This document shows positions 7,057 to 15,334 of a stretch of 64,000 bases of DNA, one piece after another. The notes below the pieces were generated by a model. The model did no database searches. It saw only the letters and a program-made list of their open reading frames with translations, and was not told the origin of the DNA. The position numbers were made by a program, and so were the translations under genes. The DNA is from Clostridium bovifaecis. GTDB lineage: Bacteria; Bacillota; Clostridia; Clostridiales; Clostridiaceae. The stretch covers positions 1,271,249 to 1,335,248 of the forward strand of contig CP046522.1 in NCBI GenBank assembly GCA_009738435.1. Direction: 5' to 3'. Position 1 is the stretch's first letter. Every line of letters starts with the position of its first letter.

Positions 7057-9359
7057 AAGAAGTAAATAAATCTATTCCTAAGATAGATGGAATAGGGTTA
7101 GCGCAAGGAAAACCAGCATATACCGATGATATTGCACCCCAAAATTCTTTGATAATAAAAGTGCTAAGAAGTCCTCATGCCTTTGCAAAAATAAAAGATA
7201 TAAATACTGTAGAGGCTGAAAAGTTACCAGGCGTAGAATGTGTTTTAACATATAAAAATGTTCCGAGGAATATAGTTACAAGAGCTGGTCAAGGTTATCC
7301 AGAACCATCCCCTCATGATAAGTTTATATTAGATGAATATGTGAGATATATAGGAGATGAAGTTGCTGCAGTTGCTGCAGCAGATGAGAAAATAGCTGAA
7401 AAGGCAATGAAATTAATAAAAGTAGAGTATGAGATACTGGAGCCAATTTTAGATTTTGAAAAAGCAGCAGGAAATCAATCAATCATTCATCTAGAGCCAG
7501 AAGCGCATGAAATGTTCCCTATAGGGTTTAATCCTAGCAAAAATATTGCAGCTGAATATCATATGCATGTAGGAGATGTAGATGAGGTTTTAAGCAAATG
7601 TGAGCATGTTATTAGGAGTACTTATTATACTCAAGCTCAAGCTCATGTAGCTATGGAAACCCATACAGCAGCAGCTTATATAGACTTACATGGAAGAGTT
7701 AATATTATAAGCTCAACCCAAACCCCATTCCATGTTAGAAGAATAGTAGCTGAAGCTTTAGCATTACCAATAGAAAAAATTCGGGTAGTTAAACCAAGAA
7801 TCGGTGGAGGATACGGTGGAAAGCAAGGTTTACATGGTGAATTCTTAGTATCTCTAGTAGCACTTAGAACAGGAAAGCCAGCAAAGCTCATCTACACCAG
7901 AAATGAAGTATTTGAGGCAAGCTATTGTAGGCATGAAATGAGATTTAATATAGCCATTGGAGCGGATAAAGAAGGAAATATAAGGGCTATTGACATGGAC
8001 TTACTGTCAAATACAGGAGCTTATGGAGAGCATGCGCTAACAGTTTTCATGGTATCAGGTTCAAAGACATTGCCTCTTTACAATAAGATAGATGCTGTAA
8101 GATTTGGAGGGAAAACTGTTTATACAAATCTAACTCCTGCTGGAGCATATAGAGGTTATGGAGCAATACAAGGAAACTTTGCACTAGAATCCGCCATAGA
8201 TGAGTTAGCGGATAAGTTAGGAATGAACCCAGTTGACCTTAGAATAAAGAATATGATAGGGCAAGGAGAAACCTCTCCAATATTTAAGATAATGGGAGAA
8301 GGTACAGAAGGCACAGATATGACCATTGAAAGCTGTAAGCTTGATTATTGTGTAAAAAGAGGTATGGAGTTATCAGGCTGGAAGGAAAAGTTCCCAAGAA
8401 AAGAAGTTTCTAAAGGAAAAGTTCGTGGAATTGGTTCAGCTATAGCAATGCAGGGATCAGGCATACCTTATATAGATATGGGCTCTGCCATAATCAAACT
8501 AAATGATCAGGGATTTTTTAATCTGTTGGTGGGTGCTACTGATATAGGTACAGGAAGTGATACTGTGCTTGCTCAAATTGCTGCAGAGGCATTAGGAGTT
8601 CCTACAAGCAAAATAGTAGTATATTCTTCAGATACAGATTTAACACCTTTTGATTGCGGTGCATATGCTTCAAGCACGACTTATATATCTGGAAATGCTG
8701 TAAGGAAAACTGGATTAAGGATGAAGGAAATGATAGAGGAGCAGGGAGCAAGGAGACTAGATGCATTAAAATATGATGTTGTGTTTGATGGGGAATACAT
8801 TAAGACTAAGGATGGCACCAAAAGTATATCCTTAAAAGATTTATCTACTGAACTATACTATAGTAATGGACAAAAACAGTTAGTAGCCTGTGAGTCTTAC
8901 TATGGTAAGGTATCTCCTCCACCATTTATGGGAGCTTTTGCTGAGGTAGAGGTTGACTTTGAAACTGGTAAAGTAGATTTATTGGATTATACAGCAGTAG
9001 TGGACTGTGGAACTACTTTGAATCCAAATCTTGCTCGTATTCAAGTAGAAGGAGGATTGCTTCAAGGAATAGGTATGGCTATGTTTGAGCAAGCTGAATA
9101 CAATGAAAAAGGTAAGCTTATAAATAATAACCTTATGAAATACAAGATCCCTACAAGAAAAGATGTGAAAAATTTCACAGTAGAATTTGTAGAAACTTAT
9201 GAGCCTTCAGGACCTTATGGTGCTAAGTCTGTAGGGGAAATAGGAATAGATACACCACCAGCAGCCATAGCAAATGCGATTTATAACGCTACAGGAGTTA
9301 GAATCAGAGATTTACCTATAACAGCTGAAAAAGTATTGATGGGATTAAAGAAAAAATAG
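7053..9359 (+). CDS. xdhA: Xanthine dehydrogenase-type hydroxylase, molybdenum-binding subunit
   Basis: 768 residues of the aldehyde oxidase/xanthine dehydrogenase Mo-subunit family. Visible motifs are GGGYGGKQG, AGAYRGYGAIQG and the late GPYGAKSVGEIGID, whose glutamate is the catalytic base that activates the Mo-bound hydroxyl. It would hydroxylate a purine or related heterocycle using water. It starts at ATG 7053 behind GGAGGTGATAAT and overlaps the 2Fe-2S gene by four bases. The subunit order is FAD, 2Fe-2S, Mo. It is intact, unlike many neighbours. Whether it uses a labile selenium cofactor, as in purine-fermenting clostridia, cannot be read from the sequence. Confidence 0.94.
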   Translation: MKEVNKSIPKIDGIGLAQGKPAYTDDIAPQNSLIIKVLRSPHAFAKIKDINTVEAEKLPGVECVLTYKNVPRNIVTRAGQGYPEPSPHDKFILDEYVRYIGDEVAAVAAADEKIAEKAMKLIKVEYEILEPILDFEKAAGNQSIIHLEPEAHEMFPIGFNPSKNIAAEYHMHVGDVDEVLSKCEHVIRSTYYTQAQAHVAMETHTAAAYIDLHGRVNIISSTQTPFHVRRIVAEALALPIEKIRVVKPRIGGGYGGKQGLHGEFLVSLVALRTGKPAKLIYTRNEVFEASYCRHEMRFNIAIGADKEGNIRAIDMDLLSNTGAYGEHALTVFMVSGSKTLPLYNKIDAVRFGGKTVYTNLTPAGAYRGYGAIQGNFALESAIDELADKLGMNPVDLRIKNMIGQGETSPIFKIMGEGTEGTDMTIESCKLDYCVKRGMELSGWKEKFPRKEVSKGKVRGIGSAIAMQGSGIPYIDMGSAIIKLNDQGFFNLLVGATDIGTGSDTVLAQIAAEALGVPTSKIVVYSSDTDLTPFDCGAYASSTTYISGNAVRKTGLRMKEMIEEQGARRLDALKYDVVFDGEYIKTKDGTKSISLKDLSTELYYSNGQKQLVACESYYGKVSPPPFMGAFAEVEVDFETGKVDLLDYTAVVDCGTTLNPNLARIQVEGGLLQGIGMAMFEQAEYNEKGKLINNNLMKYKIPTRKDVKNFTVEFVETYEPSGPYGAKSVGEIGIDTPPAAIANAIYNATGVRIRDLPITAEKVLMGLKKK

Positions 9360-9386
9360 ATAAATTAAACCTTCCTAAATTCAATG

Positions 9387-9417
9387 AGCTGGTATAAGCA
9401 TATTGCTTATACCAGCT
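9387..9417 (+). other. Perfect intercistronic stem-loop
   Basis: A 14-bp perfect stem (AGCTGGTATAAGCA / TGCTTATACCAGCT) with a three-base loop lies between the Mo subunit gene and mocA. There is no T-run, so it is probably an RNA-stability or processing element inside operon A rather than a terminator. Confidence 0.6.
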
Positions 9418-9445
9418 ACAGTATCACATAAGTAGGAGGAGTAAT

Positions 9446-10012
9446 ATGTCGGTTGAAGCAGTAATCTTAGCAGCAGGATTTTCATCTAGGGCTAAAACCT
9501 ATAAGATGACTTTAAAGATTGATGGAAAGACTGTTATTGAAAGAGCCATTGAAAGTATGTTGAAGTTTTCCTCAAGGGTTATAGTAGTTGGAGGTTATAA
9601 AATCGAGAACTTAAAGCCTATTGTAAAAAAGTACGAATCTGTAGAGCTGGTTTTTAATGAAGAGTTTGAGAAAGGTATGTTTAGTTCAATAAAAAGGGGT
9701 TTTTCTTGCATAAAAGGAGAGAATTTTTTCTTTATGCCTGGAGACTATCCTCTTATTGGAGATATGGTGTGTTTAGAACTACTTAAGCACAAAAAAAGCG
9801 AAATTGTGATACCAACATATAAGGGAAAAAAAGGGCATCCAGTACTTATAAAAGCTAATTTAGCTAAAGAGCTTTTACAGAGTGATAAGTATTCTAACTT
9901 AAGAGATTTTATAAATGATAAAAAGCCTATTTTTGTTCCAGTAGGAAATGAAGGAATATTATTAGACATTGACACAATAGAGGATTATGAGAAGATTTTA
10001 GCACTGAGCTAA
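9446..10012 (+). CDS. mocA: Molybdenum cofactor cytidylyltransferase-like nucleotidyltransferase
   Basis: 188 residues of the MobA-like NTP-transferase fold: N-terminal AVILAAGFSSRAKTYKM, the nucleotide loop, then FFMPGDYPLIGD for the metal-binding segment and KGKKGHPVLIK. MocA transfers CMP to molybdopterin to make the cytosine dinucleotide form used by many hydroxylases. E. coli YgfJ is the matching gene in the selenium-dependent hydroxylase cluster. It starts at ATG 9446 behind AGGAGGAG and stands between the two hydroxylase sets, so it probably matures cofactor for both. Confidence 0.87.
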   Translation: MSVEAVILAAGFSSRAKTYKMTLKIDGKTVIERAIESMLKFSSRVIVVGGYKIENLKPIVKKYESVELVFNEEFEKGMFSSIKRGFSCIKGENFFFMPGDYPLIGDMVCLELLKHKKSEIVIPTYKGKKGHPVLIKANLAKELLQSDKYSNLRDFINDKKPIFVPVGNEGILLDIDTIEDYEKILALS

Positions 10013-10033
10013 GCGTTAAGGAGGTGCAGATAA

Positions 10034-12190
10034 ATGCTTGAAGACTATAGTATAAGCAAACCTGTAAGAAGAATTGATGTACCAGATAAAATTGCAGGAA
10101 AGGCAAAGTATATTGCTGATTATCATATAGATGGTATGCTTTATGCAAAAACATTAAGATCAACAGAAGCAAGAGCTAAAATTATGGAGATTAAGTACCC
10201 AAAAGTACCTAAAGGATATTATATAGTAGACAAAAATGATGTACAAGGAAAGAATTTTGTGAAAGTAATTATAGATGATCAACCCTTTTTTGCAGAAGGA
10301 ACTGTTAACTATATTGGAGAGCCTATAGCATTAGTTGTGGGGCCAGACAAAAAGGAAGTATTAAATATTCTTTCAAGAATTGAAGTGAAATATGAAAAAT
10401 TAGATCCTATTCTTTCAATTGAAGAAGGCTTAGAAAAATCTAAGGAGCCTATTTATGGAGAAAATAACTGTTTTGCAGACTATAAATATAGTAAAGGAGA
10501 CATTGAGGAAGCAAAACATAAAAGCAAATATATAGTAGAAGGTGAATATGAGACAGGATATCAAGAGCAGCTTTACCTAGAGCCGCAAGGTGTTATTGCA
10601 GAATATAGAAATGGAAAGGTAACAATATATGGTTCTTTGCAGTGTCCTTACTACGTAAAAGCTGCAGTTGAGCAGTGCTTAGGTTTCGAAGAAGATAGGG
10701 TTCAGATTATTCAAGCTGTAACAGGAGGAGGTTTTGGAGGAAAAGAAGATTATCCATCAGTGTTAGCAGGACAAGCGGCCTGTGCAGCCATAAAGACTAA
10801 AAAGCCTGTGCAGCTAGTACTAGATAGGGATGAGGATTTAGAAGTAACGCCAAAAAGGCATCCTTCTAAAATAAACATTATAAGCTATATTGATGAAAAC
10901 TATAAAATTTTAGGGTCAGAAGTAGATATTAAACTAGATGCAGGAGCTTATTCAGGGCTATCTAATGTTGTTTTACAGAGGACAATGTTTGCAGCTATAG
11001 GAACATATAATGTAGAAAATGTAATAGTTACGGGCAAAACAATAGCTACTAACACCGTTGTGAATGGAGCATTTAGAGGCTTTGGAGCACCCCAAGCTGT
11101 ATTTGCAGTAGAAATGCATATGGAGCATATATCAAAACAATTAGGAATAGATTCTTTAAAATTAAAACTCAAAAACTTAATAAGAACAGGAGATAAGTCC
11201 TCTACAGGAGGAACATTTAGAGACAGGGTACTTCTTAGAGAGATGATAGATAGAGTTGTAGAGATGTCATCCTATACAGAAAAACTTAAAAGCTTTGAAA
11301 AAGAGGATAGAAATGAAGGTAAACTAAAAGGAATAGGACTTAGCTTATTCTTCCACGGAGGAGGATTTACAGGAAGTGGTGAGAGAGATCACATAAAGGC
11401 TAAAGTAAAACTAGTTAAATATCCAGATGAAAGGGTAGAAATCTTGGTTGCAAATGTAGAAATGGGACAGGGAGCACAAACAGTTTTAAGAAAGATAGTA
11501 TCTCATACTTTAAGAATTTCTCTTGATAAAGTTATATATAATAATCCAGATACGGACAGGGTACCCAATTCAGGACCTACTGTGGCTTCAAGAACCACTG
11601 TAGTAGTTGGAAAATTGCTAAAAGATGCAGCTGATGAATTGAAGAAAAGATGGAATGAGGAAGGTTGTATAGAGATAATTACACAATATAAGCATCCAGA
11701 AGGCTTTTTATGGGATGATGAACATTTTGTAGGAGATGCTTATAACTCTTACTCTTGGGGAGTTAATGCAGTGGAAGTAGAACTAGATCCAATAACTTAT
11801 GAGCCAACTATTAAAGGGGTTTGGGCTGTTTTTGATATAGGAAACGCTATTGATGAGAGGATTGTAAAAGGTCAAATAGAAGGTGGGATATTGCAAGGAT
11901 TGGGTTATGGAGGCATGGAAGTTATGGAAAGACGAAATGGAAGGTTGATGCAAAGAAGCAATACTGACTATATAATTCCAACATCTAAGGATGCCCCTAA
12001 AATAAAAAGTGAGCTTATTTGTGAGCCTTATGGAAACGGGCCTTTTGGAGCTAAAGGACTAGGTGAACTCACTTTAGTAGGAGCACCTACAGCCTATGCT
12101 TTAGCAATAGAGAATGCCGCTAAAATACAAATTAACAAAATACCTGTAAGACCAGAGCACTTAATGGAGGTAATATATAATGGAGAATAA
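10034..12190 (+). CDS. Second molybdenum hydroxylase, Mo-binding subunit (XdhD-like)
   Basis: 718 residues, complete. The family motifs are GGGFGGKEDYPS, NGAFRGFGAPQ and the C-terminal GPFGAKGLGEL with the catalytic glutamate. It differs clearly from the first Mo subunit and is nearer the XdhD/hypoxanthine-oxidase type by position and length, so the two enzymes probably act on different purine positions. It starts at ATG 10034 behind AAGGAGGTG and overlaps the next gene by 11 bases. Subunit order here is Mo, 2Fe-2S, FAD, the reverse of the first set. Confidence 0.92.
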   Translation: MLEDYSISKPVRRIDVPDKIAGKAKYIADYHIDGMLYAKTLRSTEARAKIMEIKYPKVPKGYYIVDKNDVQGKNFVKVIIDDQPFFAEGTVNYIGEPIALVVGPDKKEVLNILSRIEVKYEKLDPILSIEEGLEKSKEPIYGENNCFADYKYSKGDIEEAKHKSKYIVEGEYETGYQEQLYLEPQGVIAEYRNGKVTIYGSLQCPYYVKAAVEQCLGFEEDRVQIIQAVTGGGFGGKEDYPSVLAGQAACAAIKTKKPVQLVLDRDEDLEVTPKRHPSKINIISYIDENYKILGSEVDIKLDAGAYSGLSNVVLQRTMFAAIGTYNVENVIVTGKTIATNTVVNGAFRGFGAPQAVFAVEMHMEHISKQLGIDSLKLKLKNLIRTGDKSSTGGTFRDRVLLREMIDRVVEMSSYTEKLKSFEKEDRNEGKLKGIGLSLFFHGGGFTGSGERDHIKAKVKLVKYPDERVEILVANVEMGQGAQTVLRKIVSHTLRISLDKVIYNNPDTDRVPNSGPTVASRTTVVVGKLLKDAADELKKRWNEEGCIEIITQYKHPEGFLWDDEHFVGDAYNSYSWGVNAVEVELDPITYEPTIKGVWAVFDIGNAIDERIVKGQIEGGILQGLGYGGMEVMERRNGRLMQRSNTDYIIPTSKDAPKIKSELICEPYGNGPFGAKGLGELTLVGAPTAYALAIENAAKIQINKIPVRPEHLMEVIYNGE

Positions 12191-12656
12191 TATAAGCTTT
12201 AAATTAAACTTTGTAGAAGTTAAAGTTGCAGTAAATCCATTAAAAAGATTGCTAGACGTCTTAAGAGAGGACTTAAGATTAACAGGGCCTAAAGAAGGCT
12301 GTGGGGAAGGAGAATGTGGAGCTTGCAGCGTACTTATAGAGGGAAAGCTAGTAAACTCTTGCATGATCCCTATAGGGATGGTAGAGGGAAAAGAAGTTAT
12401 AACTATTGAAGGACTTCAAAAGACTAAAAGTTATGAAGTCTTAAGGGAGAGCTATGAGGAAGCAGGGGCCGTTCAATGTGGATTTTGTACACCAGGCATG
12501 ATAATGGCTGCGGAAGCTTTACTTAGAAAGCATCCTAATCCTACGGAAGAGGAGATAAGGGATGGAATATCAGGTAATTTATGCAGATGTACCGGATATA
12601 ACATGATAATAGATGCTGTAAATATTGCAGCGAAAAGAGGTGATGGTCTATGGTAA
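12180..12656 (+). CDS. Second hydroxylase, 2Fe-2S subunit
   Basis: 158 residues with both cluster motifs complete: CGEGECGACSVLI followed by the NSC cysteine, then CGFCTPGM and LCRCTGY. Its ATG lies inside the end of the Mo subunit gene, behind AATGGAGGTAATAT, so the two are translationally coupled. It carries electrons from the Mo centre to the FAD subunit encoded next, which it overlaps by seven bases. Confidence 0.94.
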   Translation: MENNISFKLNFVEVKVAVNPLKRLLDVLREDLRLTGPKEGCGEGECGACSVLIEGKLVNSCMIPIGMVEGKEVITIEGLQKTKSYEVLRESYEEAGAVQCGFCTPGMIMAAEALLRKHPNPTEEEIRDGISGNLCRCTGYNMIIDAVNIAAKRGDGLW

Positions 12657-13489
12657 AAGCATATAGGCCTAATACTTTAAAAGAAGCATTGGAAGTTATA
12701 AACAAAGAAGAATGCTTGATTTTTTCAGGTGGTACAGACCTAATGGTAAAGAATAAAAAGTGGTCAGGAGTAGAGTCAAGCTTTACAAAGCCTGTGATAT
12801 TTATAGGTGATTTAAAAGAATTAAAGGTAATAAAGAAGAAAGGTAATATAGTAAACCTAGGAGCGGGCTGTAGTTGCTCTGAAATTGCAGAAAATGATTT
12901 AGTTCCAGAATATTTTAAAGAAGTATTTTCAAGCATGGCTTCTCCGGCAATAAGAAACATAGCAACAATTGGAGGGAATATATGTAATGCATCTCCAGCA
13001 GGAGATAGTTTGCCACTTTTATATGCCTTGGAAGCAATCCTTGTATTTGAAAGCACTAATGGAGAGAGAAGGATTCCTATAGAAGAATTTATTTTAGGAC
13101 CAGGTAAAAGTGCCATTAGAGGAAATGAAATCTTAAGGGAGATAGAGATAAATATAGGTGAATTTAATAAAGTTTACTATAAAAAGGTAGGTACTAGGAA
13201 ATCTATTGCATTATCAAAGGTGTCCTTTATAGGGCTTGCAAAAGTAACTGGAGGAAAAATTGAAGATGTTAGAATTGCCTTTGGGGCATGTGGACCTAAA
13301 GTTATTAAGGTTAAAACTATAGAAAATGTCATAGTTAAATTAGGTTATTTAGATGAGAAGGCATTGGGTGATATTAAAAAAATGTACTCAAAACTTATAG
13401 TACCTATTGATGACCAAAGATCAACCGCTCACTATAGAAAGAATGTTTGCTTAAGAATTCTGGATAACTTCCTTATGAATGTAAAATAA
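12650..13489 (+). CDS. Second hydroxylase, FAD-binding subunit
   Basis: 279 residues. The FAD pyrophosphate loop reads FSGGTDLMVKNK and the second motif TIGGNICNASPAGDSLPLLYAL is a textbook match to the xanthine dehydrogenase FAD domain; the C-terminal domain ends in DQRSTAHYRKNV. It starts at ATG 12650 behind GAGGTGATGGTCT and overlaps the 2Fe-2S gene. The protein completes the second heterotrimer. A fragment of an XdhC maturation protein follows after four bases. Confidence 0.93.
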   Translation: MVKAYRPNTLKEALEVINKEECLIFSGGTDLMVKNKKWSGVESSFTKPVIFIGDLKELKVIKKKGNIVNLGAGCSCSEIAENDLVPEYFKEVFSSMASPAIRNIATIGGNICNASPAGDSLPLLYALEAILVFESTNGERRIPIEEFILGPGKSAIRGNEILREIEINIGEFNKVYYKKVGTRKSIALSKVSFIGLAKVTGGKIEDVRIAFGACGPKVIKVKTIENVIVKLGYLDEKALGDIKKMYSKLIVPIDDQRSTAHYRKNVCLRILDNFLMNVK

Positions 13490-13493
13490 ATAA

Positions 13494-13799
13494 ATGGCTC
13501 TGTATAAAAAGGATTGTAATCCTAAGTATATTGGACTGCTAGCATCAGAAAGAAAGGCTAGGATAATGCTTGAAAGGCTAAAAGAGGAATTAGCTAAAGA
13601 ACTAGATTTTAGCAATATATATGCTCCAGTTGGTCTTAATATTGGAGGAGATACTCCAATAGAAATTGCAATATCTATAATTTCAGAGATACAATCAATT
13701 AGGTATAACAAAGAGCAAACAGGTCATTTAACAAAAGAGTGGAATGGAATAAAGCAAAGTTATCAAAATGATAAGATGGGAATAAACAAAGAAATATAA
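13494..13799 (+). pseudogene. XdhC/CoxI-family maturation factor, C-terminal fragment
   Basis: 101 residues. The segment YIGLLASERKARIMLERL and the later APVGLNIGGDTPIEIAISI match the C-terminal Rossmann half of XdhC/CoxI proteins, which insert sulfurated Mo cofactor into hydroxylases. Full-length members have 250 or more residues; the N-terminal XdhC domain is missing, and the ATG at 13494 has no good ribosome site and follows the FAD gene by only four bases. It looks like the end of a gene fused here by deletion. A small stand-alone domain is possible but less likely. Confidence 0.65.
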
Positions 13800-13829
13800 A
13801 GCTATGAATTAAACGAGAAATAGTTTAGT

Positions 13830-13862
13830 TATCAAATTGATAGAAGTTATCAAATTGATAAC
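13830..13862. promoter_or_regulatory. Paired upstream activator sites for the sigma-54 regulator (operon B)
   Basis: TATCAAATTGATA occurs twice, at 13830-13842 and 13848-13860, 18 bp apart. The second is extended to GTTATCAAATTGATAAC, a 17-bp palindrome around one central base (13846-13862). The pair lies about 200 bp before the second sigma-54 promoter, matching the placing of the related palindromes before operon A. Confidence 0.75.
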
Positions 13863-13891
13863 TATTTTTTATTTAAAACCCCAAACCTATT

Positions 13892-13965
13892 GCTAATGTT
13901 TAGCGTTTTTTTAGATAGTTTAACTTCTATCCATATATGAAACTCTTCTTCATATGGGTAGAAGA
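13892..13965 (+). other. Hairpins between activator sites and promoter
   Basis: GCTAATGTTTAGC followed by seven T's (13892-13912) is a weak terminator that could close operon A. It is followed by an imperfect inverted repeat (about 13924-13964) with arms near CTTCTATCCATAT and ATATGGGTAGAAG. No coding potential is seen. Confidence 0.45.
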
Positions 13966-14060
13966 ATACTCGAAGAGTAAGGGATTTTTATCAAATCATA
14001 GGCTCGAGAAATTCGCTAAAGTGACCATAACTAAAGTGTAGATTTTGGATATTTATCTAC

Positions 14061-14085
14061 AAATTGGCATAAATAATGCTATATA
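14061..14085 (+). promoter_or_regulatory. Sigma-54 (-24/-12) promoter of operon B
   Basis: GG at 14066-14067 and GC at 14078-14079 are ten bases apart, and the 25 bases are identical to 3208-3232. The -12 element is 32 bp before the ATG of the diaminopropionate ammonia-lyase gene, which argues against any translation start upstream of it. Confidence 0.9.
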
Positions 14086-14110
14086 TAGTTTCAAAGGAAG
14101 GAGGGTTAAA

Positions 14111-15325
14111 ATGGGAAATGAAATGAAATGGATTAGAAATATAAAGGCAAGGCTAGAAGATAATAAAGCCTCAGTAGAAGCTTTAAATATTGATGAAATA
14201 AGAAAAGTAAAGAATTTTCATAAGAGTTTTCCTATGTACTTCGAAACACCACTTGTAGAATTAAAAAACTTAGCTGGATATTTAGGAATTTCAAATATAT
14301 TTGTAAAAGATGAATCGTATAGATTTGGACTAAATGCATTCAAGGTTTTAGGGGGTTCCTATGCTATAGGCAAGTATGTGGCAGAAAAGTTAGGTGTGGA
14401 CATATCAGACCTGACCTTTGAAAAAATGAAAGGCAGTGATACCAGACAGAAAATTGGTCAAATTACCTTTACAACAGCTACAGATGGAAATCACGGCAGG
14501 GGAGTTGCTTGGGCTGCACAGCAATTAGGACAAAAGGCTGTAGTATATATGCCAAAGGGATCATCAGAAATAAGATTAAACAATATTAGAGCCACAGGAG
14601 CTGAGGCATATATTACTGATTTAAACTATGATGATGCAGTTAGATTATCTTATGAAAATGCGAAAAAACATGGATGGCAAATAATTCAGGATACTGCTTG
14701 GAAAGGATATAAGAATATACCATTGTGGATTATGCAGGGGTACGCAACTATGCTTCTTGAATCTATAGGACAGCTTAAGGAAAAAGGAATAGATAGACCA
14801 ACTCATGTATTTATCCAAGCTGGAGTTGGATCTCTTGCAGGAGCAGTGCAAGGGCTAATAGCTGCGTATTACAAAGAAAATAGGCCTATTTCAGCAGTAG
14901 TGGAGCCAAACAAAGCAGATTGTATGTACAGATCTGCGGTAAATGGGAAAATTACAAGTGTTGGAGGGGATATGGATACAATAATGGCAGGTCTTGCTTG
15001 TGGCGAGCCAAACCCTATTGGGTGGAATATACTAGACAGCTATTGTGATTTATTTGCATCCTGTCCAGACAATATTGCAGCATTAGGCATGAGAGTCTTA
15101 GGAAATCCATTTAGTGGAGATGAGAAAGTTATATCCGGAGAATCAGGAGCAGTTACTATGGGATTCTTATATGCAGTAACAACCAACGAAAAGTATAAAG
15201 ATGTAAAAGATGCTCTAGAACTTGATGAAAATTCTAAGGTCCTCCTTATAAGCACAGAGGGAGATACAGACCCAGAAAACTACAGAGAAATAGTTTGGAA
15301 TGGAAAGTATCCTTACATGAAATGA
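14111..15325 (+). CDS. ygeX: 2,3-diaminopropionate ammonia-lyase
   Basis: 404 residues of the PLP fold-type II family. The PLP lysine sits in NAFKVLGGSYA (K78), the substrate/phosphate loop region has TDGNHGRG, and SGESGAVTMGFLY lies near the C-terminus. The enzyme cleaves 2,3-diaminopropionate to pyruvate and two ammonia. It is the carbon-releasing step in bacterial urate-degradation clusters containing ygeX. It starts at ATG 14111 behind GGAAGGAGGG; the open frame extends back to about 14045 but that part overlaps the sigma-54 promoter. It is the first gene of operon B and the only one there free of indels. Confidence 0.93.
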   Translation: MGNEMKWIRNIKARLEDNKASVEALNIDEIRKVKNFHKSFPMYFETPLVELKNLAGYLGISNIFVKDESYRFGLNAFKVLGGSYAIGKYVAEKLGVDISDLTFEKMKGSDTRQKIGQITFTTATDGNHGRGVAWAAQQLGQKAVVYMPKGSSEIRLNNIRATGAEAYITDLNYDDAVRLSYENAKKHGWQIIQDTAWKGYKNIPLWIMQGYATMLLESIGQLKEKGIDRPTHVFIQAGVGSLAGAVQGLIAAYYKENRPISAVVEPNKADCMYRSAVNGKITSVGGDMDTIMAGLACGEPNPIGWNILDSYCDLFASCPDNIAALGMRVLGNPFSGDEKVISGESGAVTMGFLYAVTTNEKYKDVKDALELDENSKVLLISTEGDTDPENYREIVWNGKYPYMK

Positions 15326-15334
15326 GGTAAGTTA

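Noticed and set aside
12541..13116. Long minus-strand frame (191 codons) across the second 2Fe-2S and FAD genes
   Set aside because: Both overlapping plus-strand genes have complete catalytic motifs; the antisense frame shows no domain.
13924..13964. Structured RNA or purine riboswitch before operon B
   Set aside because: The imperfect hairpin lacks the conserved purine-aptamer cores, and it lies upstream of the promoter, so it would not be in the operon B leader.
14045..14110. Upstream extension of the diaminopropionate ammonia-lyase reading frame
   Set aside because: It overlaps the sigma-54 promoter (14061-14085) and has no ribosome site; ATG 14111 has a strong one and fits the family length.
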